Assembly: GCA_025934775.1 (NCBI GenBank)
Contig: JAICWO010000009.1
Location: 124,001-188,000, forward strand
DNA from: Gemmatimonadaceae bacterium
GTDB lineage: Bacteria; Gemmatimonadota; Gemmatimonadetes; Gemmatimonadales; Gemmatimonadaceae
Direction: 5' to 3'
Length of the DNA: 64,000 nucleotides
The stretch's first letter is position 1, and every line of letters begins with the position of its first letter. A program made the position numbers and the translations under genes. The notes below the pieces were generated by a model. That model saw only the letters and a list, made by a program, of their open reading frames with translations, did not search any database and had not been told where the DNA came from. This document shows positions 10,793 to 18,841 of this stretch, in pieces.

Positions 10793-11974
10793 TCACATAC
10801 CAAATACGATTCGCCAGGCCTTGTTAGCGCGCGCGGACGAGAATGCTTCGGCGGAGTTCCTGGCGCACGAGCCCGCACGCTCAGTCCGCCCGGAATCCTC
10901 GAGGAAATACTGGAGACCCTCGGCGAGGGACTCCGCCGTTGCGTGAGTACAGATCCAGCCGTCCACGCGGTGGGCCACCAACTCCGGCAGCGCACCGCTC
11001 GGGAATACGACGCTCGGCAGCCCCGCCCGCTTCGCCTCAATGTTGACCAGCCCGAACCCTTCACGGAGTTCTGGAAGCGACGGGCAACAGTGAATGCCCG
11101 CCCGATCAAGCACACTCGGGACGTCGCTTAGATATCCGTGAAAGTGGACTCGATTGGCGAGATCTGACGCGTTCGCGCGGTCAACCAAGCTTTGGCGATA
11201 GCCACGGAAATTCGGGTGTTCCCAGCCGTCCATCTGGCCTACCACGTCCAATATCGGCGAATATCCCCGCGCGACCAGAATACTCATCGCCTCGAGCAGT
11301 ACGTGAAGGCCTTTTTGCGGTATTGTCTGGCCGACGAAGACGATCCGGCTAAAATCGCGCTTGCCGTCGGCGGATGCACGCGGAAGGGCGTGCCGGCCTA
11401 CCGGGTGGATCGGCTCCGCAATTTTGGCCGCCGGAACGCCGATTCGACCCAGCTCCGTCTTCGTGAACTGAGAGTTTGGCACGAACACGTCGACGAACGG
11501 CGCAACTCCATGACGCCACAGGCGGGGATAGAAGCGCTCGGTAGCAGGAGCATTTGCGACTTGAAACACCACCTTTACGCCGCGTGCGCGCAGCCGCATC
11601 AACGCGGGGAACGTTCGCAGCACGATCGCGAAGTCTGGGATATGCACGTGGGTCGCAGCGATCTCAGTTGCGCGCTGCACGAGATCGTTACTCGTGGCCG
11701 CCACGGTTCGGTACGTTCGAAGGAACTCGTTCGGCCGGAGAGATCGTTTGTTGATACGTGCGGCGTAGGGTCCTTCGGACCACGATGCGCCGATTTGCTG
11801 CGCGAGCTCGACGATGCGGTGGTTTTCCCAGTCGTTGACGATGCAATGAATCGTGGCGCCATGCTCACGGAGATTTTCAAGCATTTGAAAGGCGGCAAAC
11901 TCGAGCCCGTGCGGCAGAACCATGTTGCCGCAACAGGAAACGACGCGTGCTGGGGTCGAGCCGACTTGATTCAT
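10793..11974 (-). CDS. Glycosyltransferase family 4
   Basis: A 393-residue GT-B glycosyltransferase. The C-terminal donor half contains FVGQTIPQKGLHVLLEAM and the E-x7-E-like signature LREGFGLVNIEAKRAGLPSV. The N-terminal half (about 1-190) is the acceptor domain. The ATG at 11974 is preferred; the frame continues upstream but into sequence without family similarity. It is 82 bases upstream of the GNAT-SPT pair on the same strand, so it may glycosylate the lipid they make. A role in the nearby polysaccharide locus is equally possible. Confidence 0.85.
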   Translation of the reverse strand: MNQVGSTPARVVSCCGNMVLPHGLEFAAFQMLENLREHGATIHCIVNDWENHRIVELAQQIGASWSEGPYAARINKRSLRPNEFLRTYRTVAATSNDLVQRATEIAATHVHIPDFAIVLRTFPALMRLRARGVKVVFQVANAPATERFYPRLWRHGVAPFVDVFVPNSQFTKTELGRIGVPAAKIAEPIHPVGRHALPRASADGKRDFSRIVFVGQTIPQKGLHVLLEAMSILVARGYSPILDVVGQMDGWEHPNFRGYRQSLVDRANASDLANRVHFHGYLSDVPSVLDRAGIHCCPSLPELREGFGLVNIEAKRAGLPSVVFPSGALPELVAHRVDGWICTHATAESLAEGLQYFLEDSGRTERAGSCARNSAEAFSSARANKAWRIVFGM

Positions 11975-12181
11975 TCTTAAGTGGTCTCTGGAGACAATGA
12001 GGCCGGCTCCCGCCTCGCCACGCGGCACCGGCCACCCTGGATTGAGACGGGCAGGAGAAGTCGGAGCACGGCCGTTCGCAGCGAGCATACGCTTCGCCGT
12101 GCAATGTTGTCGCGCAAGACTATCCTCGAATGCGCCGCCGCGACTGGCGTTGCACGCAGGCATTCAACGCATGTGCGTACA

Positions 12182-12341
12182 TTCGGTAGAGGAACTGAAA
12201 ATTTCGGCTGCGTGGCGAGTCGCGATGTTGAGCGGCCGGAATCCCCCGCGGGTGATCCCGAGGATTGGAGACCTGCCCCCACAGCTCGACGAGACGGCGC
12301 AGGTTGCGCCACGATGAGACCGGAACGATACCGATGGACAC
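12182..12341 (-). pseudogene. Decayed 5' fragment of the GNAT acyltransferase gene
   Basis: Reading leftwards from a GTG at 12341, the first 36 codons match the intact gene at 10710 in 20 of 36 residues (for example VSIGIVPVSS against VSIDIVTVSS, and a shared DHP). Similarity fades after about 53 codons. The upstream flank is duplicated too: 12327-12380 matches 10696-10749 at 42 of 54 bases. Farther left, 12082-12102 resembles the 3' junction of the intact gene (AAGCGTATG), so an internal deletion may have removed the middle. The rest of 11975-12181 shows nothing else I can name. The fragment overlaps the first codons of the PAP2 gene on the other strand. Confidence 0.7.
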
Positions 12342-13227
12342 GGTGGCGAATGTAATCCGGGCGGCAGGCGCGCGAGAGGCGACCACTGCCGAGCCCGTCG
12401 ATACTGTTGCGCGTCGTCGCGCGCTCCGTTGGATCGGCGTGTATGTCGCGTTGTCCGGCCTCGCGCTCGTGCTCGCGCACGACTTTGCCATCGCAGCGCT
12501 GCATCTCCTTTTGCTCGGTGTTGTTGCATGGGCGGCGACGTCTGAGAGGCGCCTCGGGCGCGTCGTTGGCGACGTGGCGCCCTTGATCATTGCCGTCGCG
12601 CTCTACGGCGAGATTCCGCGGCTCATCGCCGTGGTTGGGACGTCGTACCACGACGCCACGATCCAGCATCTGGATCTCTGGGTGTTCGGGACGGAGCCCG
12701 CGAAGGCATTCGCGAGTGCGCTTCCCTTCGCGTGGCTCAGTGAGCCGCTGCACGCGGGGTACATGCTCTTCTATCCGATGATCTTCGTGCCGCCTTTGTT
12801 GTTGTACGTGCGAGGCGAGCGGCGGGGCTTTTCGGAGACGATCTTCGTGCTCACGGCGACGTGGATCGCGTGCTGGGTGTGTTTCATTGTGTTCCCCGTT
12901 GAGGGCCCGCGGTATCTGTGGGGACCCTCGACTGCGGCGCCGGACGGTCCGATGCGGCGACTGGCGGTGGCGATACTGGCGGCGGGGTCGTCGCGGGGTG
13001 CCGCATTTCCGTCATCGCACATGGCGGTGTCGGTGGCGCAGACGTTACTGGCGCTCAAATGGCAGCGGAGGGTTGGCGTGGCGTGCGTCGTCGTCAGTGT
13101 GCTCGTCGGCCTTGGCGCCGTGTACGGCGGTTTCCACTATGGCGTCGACATGATCGCCGGAGCGCTCGTCGGGGGCGCGGTGGCTCTGGCGATTCAGCTA
13201 TTTCGAGCGGAAAAGCAGCTCGCGTAG
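12334..13227 (+). CDS. PAP2-superfamily membrane phosphatase/phosphotransferase
   Basis: A 297-residue polytopic protein with about six helices. PAP2 motifs are present: EGPRYLW (motif 1-like), AAFPSSHMAVSVA (motif 2, catalytic His), and GGFHYGVDMIAG (motif 3, His and Asp). Such proteins dephosphorylate lipid phosphates or transfer lipid head groups (inositol-phosphorylceramide synthases share the fold). Proximity to the SPT-GNAT pair allows a sphingolipid role, but undecaprenyl-diphosphate recycling is just as likely. The start at ATG 12334 lies inside the duplicated GNAT-upstream segment, so the first ~15 residues derive from antisense of that repeat. An ATG at 12265 also exists. The 3' end overlaps cpsB by 30 bases. 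Confidence 0.8.
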   Translation: MDTVANVIRAAGAREATTAEPVDTVARRRALRWIGVYVALSGLALVLAHDFAIAALHLLLLGVVAWAATSERRLGRVVGDVAPLIIAVALYGEIPRLIAVVGTSYHDATIQHLDLWVFGTEPAKAFASALPFAWLSEPLHAGYMLFYPMIFVPPLLLYVRGERRGFSETIFVLTATWIACWVCFIVFPVEGPRYLWGPSTAAPDGPMRRLAVAILAAGSSRGAAFPSSHMAVSVAQTLLALKWQRRVGVACVVVSVLVGLGAVYGGFHYGVDMIAGALVGGAVALAIQLFRAEKQLA

Positions 13228-13953
13228 GCGGGCAATGATTCCGCGATTCGTCACCAGCGGTGGAACCTCAATGGGCTCGTCGTTGGCCAGGACGCGCGCC
13301 GCATTCGTGTGGGTGAGGAGCTTCGCGTGCGTCTCCGAGCCGACATCACGGAGCCACTGCCGCACGGGACCGAGCGAACGCTTGTCCACGTGTGTATCGC
13401 TCGCGAAGATGTCGCACAGGCCTTCAGCGAGCAGTCGTCGCGTCAGCTCGCTGATCCGGCGACCGCCGAGTATGGCGGTGACGTCCATCTGTATCACGGC
13501 GCCCGAGCGCTTCCAGTCGCGGACGTTCTCGACCGTGCACCCGACGTAGCGTTCGGGGTGCGCGACGACGGGCACCCGCCCGCTCATCCGAATTCTGAAC
13601 AGCTCGGCGCTGGCGTTCGGCGGGAGATTCGAATGCTGGAACTCGACGAGCAGGGCGCGCGAGCCCGCGAGCCCGAGGCGCGGATCGGAGAGATCGGCGC
13701 CGGGCATGTCGAGCATGATCTCCCAGCCTTGCTCGAGCGTGAGCCCCGCGGGCGCGTCGGCGCGGAGATCCTGGAGCAGCGCGGCGTGATGCTCGAACGG
13801 CGCGGCGCCTGCCCGGGAGGCGTTCAGGTGGGGTGTGCAGACGACCGTGCGCACACCGGCCTGCCTGAATTCGTGCAGCACCGGCAGCGACTTTTCGCGC
13901 GACGGAGAGCCGTCGTCCACGCCGGGCAGGAGGTGCGTGTGAATATCGATCAT
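13198..13953 (-). CDS. cpsB: CpsB/YwqE-type protein tyrosine phosphatase (PHP domain)
   Basis: A 251-residue PHP-fold metal-dependent phosphatase. The metal ligands are visible in DIHTHLLPGVDDG at the N-terminus, CTPHL near residue 42, VVAHPERY near 136, and ASDTHVD near 194. CpsB/CapC/YwqE proteins dephosphorylate the tyrosine-rich tails of BY-kinases that control polysaccharide chain length. The matching kinase here is the Wzc-like protein at 59905-62352 with a Tyr-rich C-terminus. The gene is divergent from the NusG-like gene (252 bases between) and overlaps the PAP2 gene at its 3' end. Confidence 0.9.
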   Translation of the reverse strand: MIDIHTHLLPGVDDGSPSREKSLPVLHEFRQAGVRTVVCTPHLNASRAGAAPFEHHAALLQDLRADAPAGLTLEQGWEIMLDMPGADLSDPRLGLAGSRALLVEFQHSNLPPNASAELFRIRMSGRVPVVAHPERYVGCTVENVRDWKRSGAVIQMDVTAILGGRRISELTRRLLAEGLCDIFASDTHVDKRSLGPVRQWLRDVGSETHAKLLTHTNAARVLANDEPIEVPPLVTNRGIIARLRELLFRSK

Positions 13954-14073
13954 TCACACGACAAATTAGCGAGCCGCCCGAAATCCGGTGTGGCGCGGGC
14001 GTTTACACGCGGAAAGAGAGCCTTGCAGAAGCGTGCCCCAGAAATAGTTTAGCTGTTCTTGGGGCAGGGCGAG

Positions 14074-14097
14074 CGGCGCACCGTTTTCGGTGCGCCG
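14074..14097 (+). promoter_or_regulatory. Leader hairpin upstream of the NusG paralogue
   Basis: A perfect 10-base-pair stem (CGGCGCACCG / CGGTGCGCCG) with a TTTT loop in the 252-base leader before the NusG-like gene. No T-run follows, so it is not a canonical intrinsic terminator. A second, weaker pair (GCCCCA 14035-14040 with TGGGGC 14060-14065) sits just upstream. No convincing -35/-10 pair was found in this leader. Confidence 0.5.
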
Positions 14098-14180
14098 TGC
14101 CGTTGGAGCGCGCCGCTGAAAGTCGCCATTCACACCGAAGCAACGGCTCCGATTTGCCCCAGCCTTTCGGCGCGAATCGC

Positions 14181-14194
14181 GCGGTAGCTTTGCC
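14181..14194 (+). promoter_or_regulatory. ops-like element (site 1)
   Basis: GCGGTAGCTTTGCC contains GCGGTAGC, the core of the enterobacterial ops element (GGCGGTAG) that pauses RNA polymerase and recruits RfaH. It lies 11 bases upstream of the first ATG of the NusG-like gene. The identical 14-mer occurs again at 23251-23264. The function is inferred from sequence and position only. Confidence 0.5.
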
Positions 14195-14205
14195 ACAGGT
14201 CGGGG

Positions 14206-14643
14206 ATGTCATCGATGGCGGACGAGGAGTCTTGCGCACGCGCGACAACATGGGTGTTGGTGTACACCAAGCGGGATGCTGAGGCGTGGGCGCAAGGGAA
14301 CCTGAAGCGGCAGGGGTTTGCCACGGTGCTTCCATGGGTCGCGACCCGCTCGGGTATGCGGCCGCTGTTTCCGCGATACCTGTTCGTGGGCTACGCCTCT
14401 GACGCGATCCCGTCCTCCGTTCGGAGCACATACGGCGTGCAGTACATCGTGATGTGCGGCGACCGGCCGTCCCGGGTGCCGGGGGAGACCATCGTCGACG
14501 TGCAATCACGCATGGACAGCCGGGGCGTCGTGCACCTGGAGCGCGCCCCCGCGGTGGACCCGCTGTACGCGAAGCGCGAGCGCGAGCGCGTCCGAGCGCT
14601 CGTCAAGCTCGCCGCCGCCGGCTTCCGCGTGCGGTCCGCATAA
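14206..14643 (+). CDS. NusG paralogue, RfaH/UpxY-like antiterminator lacking a clear KOW domain
   Basis: A 145-residue protein. The NGN fold is visible: TTWVLVYTKRDAEAWAQ (first strand and helix), GFATVLPWVATR, and PLFPRYLFVGY (the PLFPGYLFV-like NusG/RfaH signature) near residue 53, followed by GVQYIVMCGDRPSRVP. These residues bind the RNA polymerase clamp helices. After about residue 100 the C-terminus is short, charged and predicted helical; I do not see the usual KOW beta-barrel. It sits at the head of a polysaccharide locus, like UpxY in Bacteroides and RfaH-controlled operons. ATG 14206 or 14215 could be used; the latter has better spacing to GGTCGGGG. Confidence 0.8.
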   Translation: MSSMADEESCARATTWVLVYTKRDAEAWAQGNLKRQGFATVLPWVATRSGMRPLFPRYLFVGYASDAIPSSVRSTYGVQYIVMCGDRPSRVPGETIVDVQSRMDSRGVVHLERAPAVDPLYAKRERERVRALVKLAAAGFRVRSA

Positions 14644-14739
14644 GCATCCTTCAATTCAATAACCAGCGTGCCCAGCGCGCGACGCTCCCATGCCGGAAAT
14701 CCGATGAGTCCGTCGACGCCGCGTTCGCACGAGGGCATG

Positions 14740-15723
14740 ATGCGCCACGATAGCCGGATCTACGTCGCCGGTCACCGCGGCCTCGTGGGGTCCGCGCTCG
14801 TGCGGCGGCTCGCCGAGGGCGGCTACCGGACCATCATCGTTCGCTCGCACGACGAGCTCGATCTCGAGGATCAGCGCTCGGTATTTGCGTTCTTTGAATC
14901 CGAGCGGCCGGAGTTCGTGTTCCTCGGCGCGGCGAGGGTCGGCGGGATCCTGGCGAACAACACGTATCCCGCCGACTTCATCCGCAGCAATCTCGCGATC
15001 CAGTGCAATGTGATCGAGGCGGCGCACCGCTGCGGCGTGGCGAAGCTCCTGTTCCTCGGCAGCTCGTGCATCTACCCCAAGCACGCCCCGCAGCCGATGA
15101 AGGAGGAGTACCTCCTGTCCGGCTATCTCGAACCGACCAACCAGCCGTACGCCGTGGCGAAGATCGCCGGCATCGAGATGTGTCAGGCGTACCACCGGCA
15201 GCACGGGTCGAACTTCGTGTCGGTGATGCCGACCAATCTGTACGGGCCGGGCGACAACTACGATTTAGAGAATAGTCATGTGCTCCCGGCGCTGATTCGG
15301 AAGTTCCACGAAGCGAAGCTGGCGGAAGCGCCCACCGTCACCGTGTGGGGCACCGGCAGCGTGCGCCGCGAGTTCCTGTACGTGGACGACATGGCCGACG
15401 CCACGGTTCTCGTCATGGAGCGCCACGACGACCCGATGCAGATCGTCAACATCGGGTGCGGCGAAGACGTCAGCATCAGGGAGCTGGCGGCGATCGTGCG
15501 AGACGTGGTCGGCTATGACGGCGAGATCGTCCACGACACGTCGAAGCCGGACGGGACGCCGAGGAAGCTGTTGGATTGCGCGCGTCTCACGCGCTTGGGG
15601 TGGAAGCCCCGCACCGGCTTGCGAGACGGAATTCGCCTCACGTACGAATCCTTTCAAGGCGCGCGCGCGGTCTCGTTCCGCGTGTGGCCGCCCGCGCCAT
15701 CGCCCCAAGTTCATGCTCGCTGA
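14740..15723 (+). CDS. fcl: GDP-L-fucose synthase
   Basis: A 327-residue extended SDR enzyme that epimerises and reduces GDP-4-keto-6-deoxymannose to GDP-L-fucose with NADPH. The coenzyme motif GHRGLVGSA is at the N-terminus, the catalytic Ser is in LGSSCIYPK, and the Tyr/Lys pair is in YAVAKIAG. The family hallmark LGAARVGGI is present. ATG 14740 gives the canonical N-terminus (RIYVAGHRG); in-frame ATGs at 14704 and 14737 are alternatives. The partner GDP-mannose 4,6-dehydratase (Gmd) is not in this window. It overlaps the next gene by 11 bases. Confidence 0.93.
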   Translation: MRHDSRIYVAGHRGLVGSALVRRLAEGGYRTIIVRSHDELDLEDQRSVFAFFESERPEFVFLGAARVGGILANNTYPADFIRSNLAIQCNVIEAAHRCGVAKLLFLGSSCIYPKHAPQPMKEEYLLSGYLEPTNQPYAVAKIAGIEMCQAYHRQHGSNFVSVMPTNLYGPGDNYDLENSHVLPALIRKFHEAKLAEAPTVTVWGTGSVRREFLYVDDMADATVLVMERHDDPMQIVNIGCGEDVSIRELAAIVRDVVGYDGEIVHDTSKPDGTPRKLLDCARLTRLGWKPRTGLRDGIRLTYESFQGARAVSFRVWPPAPSPQVHAR

Positions 15724-17770
15724 GGCTCGGCGAACGCGAGCTCGCGAATTCAGCGGCCCTCGCGTTGCAGTCGAGTCGACAGTGGACACCGAACGGCGCA
15801 CCCGGCTCGTGGTGCGTTGGCCGCTCGCGATTGGGCTGGCGTTCGCGACGCTGTGGATCGGGCCGTACCGCTGGCCGATGGCCAATCACTCACAAGAAGT
15901 GCTGCCGATTCTCGCTCGGCTGCATCCAGGACTCTTCGCGCGCGACTTCGCCGTGCAGTCGTTCCTCGGTCCGAGCCCGCGCGTGGCGTACGAGCTGTTG
16001 ATCTCCGGATTGGTGCGTGCCGGATTCACGTTCGCGCACGCGTACTTCGCGGTGCAGTTGGCGACACTCATCGCCGTGTGTGGCGCCGTCGTGGCGATCG
16101 TAGCGTGGATTGCCGACGAGCGGGAGTTGTCGTGGCCGGCGCTCGCCGTATCAGCGGCGCTCGTGCTCTGGCTCTGCGCCGCGAATCACCATCTGTGGAA
16201 TCTCCCGATCGTCGATTCGACGAACGCGGTGCCCGGAACGTTCGCGATGTCATTCGCGCTCTGGGGTTGGTATGCTGGGCTGCGCGGACGCTGGCGCGGC
16301 GCGTACGTGCTTCTCGGGTTCGCCGCGCTGTTGCAGGTGCTCGTTGGCATCATGGGCGCGTTGCTGCTGGCGCCGCTCGCAATCCGAGACATTCGGAACA
16401 ATCGAACGATGCTCGTTGGGTTGGCTATCGGGCTTCTCGCGTGCGCAGCCTGTGTCGGCGCCGTCGTCGTGCCGATGATCTTGACTCCCTCGCATGTCGC
16501 GGGTGCGGAGCTCATCAGAATTTTTGGATACGTTCGGGCGCCGCATCACTGGCTTCCAAGCAGCGCGGGCAGCCTGCACTGGATCAATCAAGCGGCCCTC
16601 GCGTTCGCGACAGTCGGGCTTGGCCGCGCATTGTGGGAATCCGGCGCGACACACCGGTTGAAAGCCGCCGCGTCGAGCGCCGTTGTGATCGCGGCCGCGC
16701 TGCTCGTTCTCAACGACATCGGGGTGGAGCACTGGCGCATTGCGGCAATCGCGAAGCTCCAAGCCCAGCGTGCCATGCCGTTCGCGCACCTCGCGATCCT
16801 GCTGCTGGCGGCCGCGCTCATGCTACAGATGATGCGAGATCGTCGGTATGCCACGGCGGTGTTGCTGCTCGTGGCCCCGATCTGTCGAGCTGACGGTGTT
16901 GCGCTGCTCGCGATCGGGGCGGCCGAATGGGCGCTCCGATCGAACCGCTCGGCCTGGACCACCGCGCTACAGCTCACATGCGCCGCAGTGGTCTGCGTGA
17001 GCATCCCGATGCCCGCTCGGCTTCCCGTGCCGCCGGTCCTCCTTCTCGGCGTGGCGCTCGCCGGCATGGTGGCACTCACCGTCGCAGCATCGCGACTCCA
17101 CATCCGAGCGAACCCGCTGTTTGTCGTGCCACCCGCGGCGGCGCTCACGGTGCTGCTCACGTTGAGCATCGCGATCGCTAACGACGCGCCCGCGGCGCCG
17201 GGCAGGTGGCACATCGCGCGCGCTGTCTCGCCGAGCATTGACGGCTCAGACGCTCTGACGCCCGAGATGCGCCGGCTGGGAGCCGCGCTCGAGGCGGCGA
17301 GCAGCCCGGGCGCACTGGTGCTCTTTCCGCCTCTCGCGTCATTCGACTTTCTGCCGATGGCGTCAGGCCGGAGCGCCGTGTTCGATTGGAAGAACGTGCC
17401 CTACGCCGACGACGCGATCGCCGAATGGGGCGCGCGACTCGATGCCATTCTGGGCCGCCGGCTCACCGCGGCGCCGACCGAGGATCAGCTCCGAGCCTGG
17501 TGGGCAGGCCGCACTCCGGATGAGCTGCTTGCCGTCGCACGGCGGTACGGCGCGGAGTACCTCGTGACGCGCGACTCATGGCACCAAACCGTCCCCGCCG
17601 AGCGGCTTTCCACAACTGACGGCTGGACGATCTGGAAGCTGGAGGGGTCTAGCCTTCCGCACGCCACGGTGGCACCGGCCGCGCCGCTTGGCGCGCGACG
17701 TGGAGCACGATCGATCGGAAATACTCCGCTCCGCGCTGGGGCGTCACCCGCGCGGCCCATCGTCGAATAG
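15713..17770 (+). CDS. Large polytopic membrane protein, GT-C-like / DUF6798-like
   Basis: A 685-residue protein with about 12-14 hydrophobic helices between residues 20 and 480, then a soluble tail of about 190 residues. The first loop contains [21 protein letters not shown], followed by a Phe/Arg-rich stretch as in GT-C membrane proteins. The tail motifs [14 protein letters not shown] and [12 protein letters not shown] resemble DUF6798-type membrane proteins. Its function is unknown; a lipid-linked-sugar glycosyltransferase or polymerase is a guess. It is the third gene of the NusG-fcl unit. The last ~40 residues are antisense to the convergent glycosyltransferase and probably dispensable. 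The start (ATG 15713 or GTG 15782) is uncertain. Confidence 0.7.
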   Translation: MLAEARRTRAREFSGPRVAVESTVDTERRTRLVVRWPLAIGLAFATLWIGPYRWPMANHSQEVLPILARLHPGLFARDFAVQSFLGPSPRVAYELLISGLVRAGFTFAHAYFAVQLATLIAVCGAVVAIVAWIADERELSWPALAVSAALVLWLCAANHHLWNLPIVDSTNAVPGTFAMSFALWGWYAGLRGRWRGAYVLLGFAALLQVLVGIMGALLLAPLAIRDIRNNRTMLVGLAIGLLACAACVGAVVVPMILTPSHVAGAELIRIFGYVRAPHHWLPSSAGSLHWINQAALAFATVGLGRALWESGATHRLKAAASSAVVIAAALLVLNDIGVEHWRIAAIAKLQAQRAMPFAHLAILLLAAALMLQMMRDRRYATAVLLLVAPICRADGVALLAIGAAEWALRSNRSAWTTALQLTCAAVVCVSIPMPARLPVPPVLLLGVALAGMVALTVAASRLHIRANPLFVVPPAAALTVLLTLSIAIANDAPAAPGRWHIARAVSPSIDGSDALTPEMRRLGAALEAASSPGALVLFPPLASFDFLPMASGRSAVFDWKNVPYADDAIAEWGARLDAILGRRLTAAPTEDQLRAWWAGRTPDELLAVARRYGAEYLVTRDSWHQTVPAERLSTTDGWTIWKLEGSSLPHATVAPAAPLGARRGARSIGNTPLRAGASPARPIVE

Positions 17771-18773
17771 CGGCGCGATCTTCCGCGGACTGACGCCCAC
17801 GCTCGATGCTCGCACGAATCGCATCGCGAAGCGCGTCGGCTCGTCCGGCCGGCACGATCTGGCCGTGGCCGCTCGCCTCCACGAGCACCGCGGCGCCGCA
17901 GGCATCGGAGCACACCACGCGAGTTCCGGACATGAGTGCTTCGTTGATGACCGAACCCCAGCCATCGTGCCGGGAGGGCAGCAGCGCGGTGTCCGCACGC
18001 GCGAGCGCATCGTATACTCTCGCGCGTTCCTGAAAGCCGGTCCACTGGATTGAGCGCTGAATGCCAAGTCGACCAGCGAGCTCGATCAGTGCTTCTTTGG
18101 ACGGACCGTCGCCCATGACCTCGAGCTGCCAACTCGAGGAGGGCACTGTTGCCAAGGCCCGCAGCAGGACGTCCACGCCCTTCCGCTCTACGAGCGCCCC
18201 GACGTACAGCAGTCGATACGGGCCCCCGGGTTCGTTCCCCGACGGCGAGGCATCGGGCATATCGCCGAAGTTGCCAAACTCGAACACTCGCGACGCGTGA
18301 AACCCGACGCGCTGGTACCAGTCGACTCCAATTCGCCCCGATGCGAACACGATGTCGATTCGCCTCCGAAAGCGGATCGCCTGCAGCGCGTGCGCGAGAT
18401 ATCGAGGCAGGCCGCTTCCGCGCCGCGCGTCCGGGCGAATGGCCATCACTCCCAGTCGCGCACGGGTGAGCGCCGCACGGCGAAAGGCGCCGTACACGCC
18501 GGCGAATCCGCGGATTCCCGAGAAGACGTGCAATGCGTCCGGCTCGGCGTGCGCGGCAATCAGCCGATCGCGTTCCGCGTCCGTTCGCACGATCGTTCGC
18601 GTGGCGCGACCAAAATCCGGTTCGCTCCACCCCATCTCGCGGCGATCAGGCAGCAAATTGTGGAACGCCGCCATGGTCACACGCGACGCGGGATCCTCAG
18701 CCAGCGCGCGGATCAACCCGAACTGATGGATCGTGGGGGCGTTATACCAGAATACAATCGAGCGGAGCGGCAT
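17649..18773 (-). CDS. Glycosyltransferase family 4
   Basis: A 374-residue GT-B enzyme and the only minus-strand gene inside the main polysaccharide locus. The donor-binding half shows LLYVGALVERKGVDVLLRAL near residue 200 and HDGWGSVINEALMSGTRVV near 280. ATG 18773 gives a sensible first strand (RSIVFWYNAP). It is divergent from the flippase gene, with 68 bases between the starts, and overlaps the membrane-protein gene by 122 bases at its 3' end. Acceptor and donor are unknown. Confidence 0.87.
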   Translation of the reverse strand: MPLRSIVFWYNAPTIHQFGLIRALAEDPASRVTMAAFHNLLPDRREMGWSEPDFGRATRTIVRTDAERDRLIAAHAEPDALHVFSGIRGFAGVYGAFRRAALTRARLGVMAIRPDARRGSGLPRYLAHALQAIRFRRRIDIVFASGRIGVDWYQRVGFHASRVFEFGNFGDMPDASPSGNEPGGPYRLLYVGALVERKGVDVLLRALATVPSSSWQLEVMGDGPSKEALIELAGRLGIQRSIQWTGFQERARVYDALARADTALLPSRHDGWGSVINEALMSGTRVVCSDACGAAVLVEASGHGQIVPAGRADALRDAIRASIERGRQSAEDRAAIRRWAARVTPQRGAEYFRSIVLHVARQAARPVPPWRAEG

Positions 18774-18841
18774 GTCGATCTCGAACCTAGACGCCGTGAG
18801 CCCGGTCGAATAGGGACAATGAATCGTTCGCCAGGCCCCCA

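Noticed and set aside
11192-11980. A 262-codon plus-strand frame opposite the glycosyltransferase at 10793-11974
   Set aside because: The minus strand has clear GT4 motifs; the opposite frame shows none.
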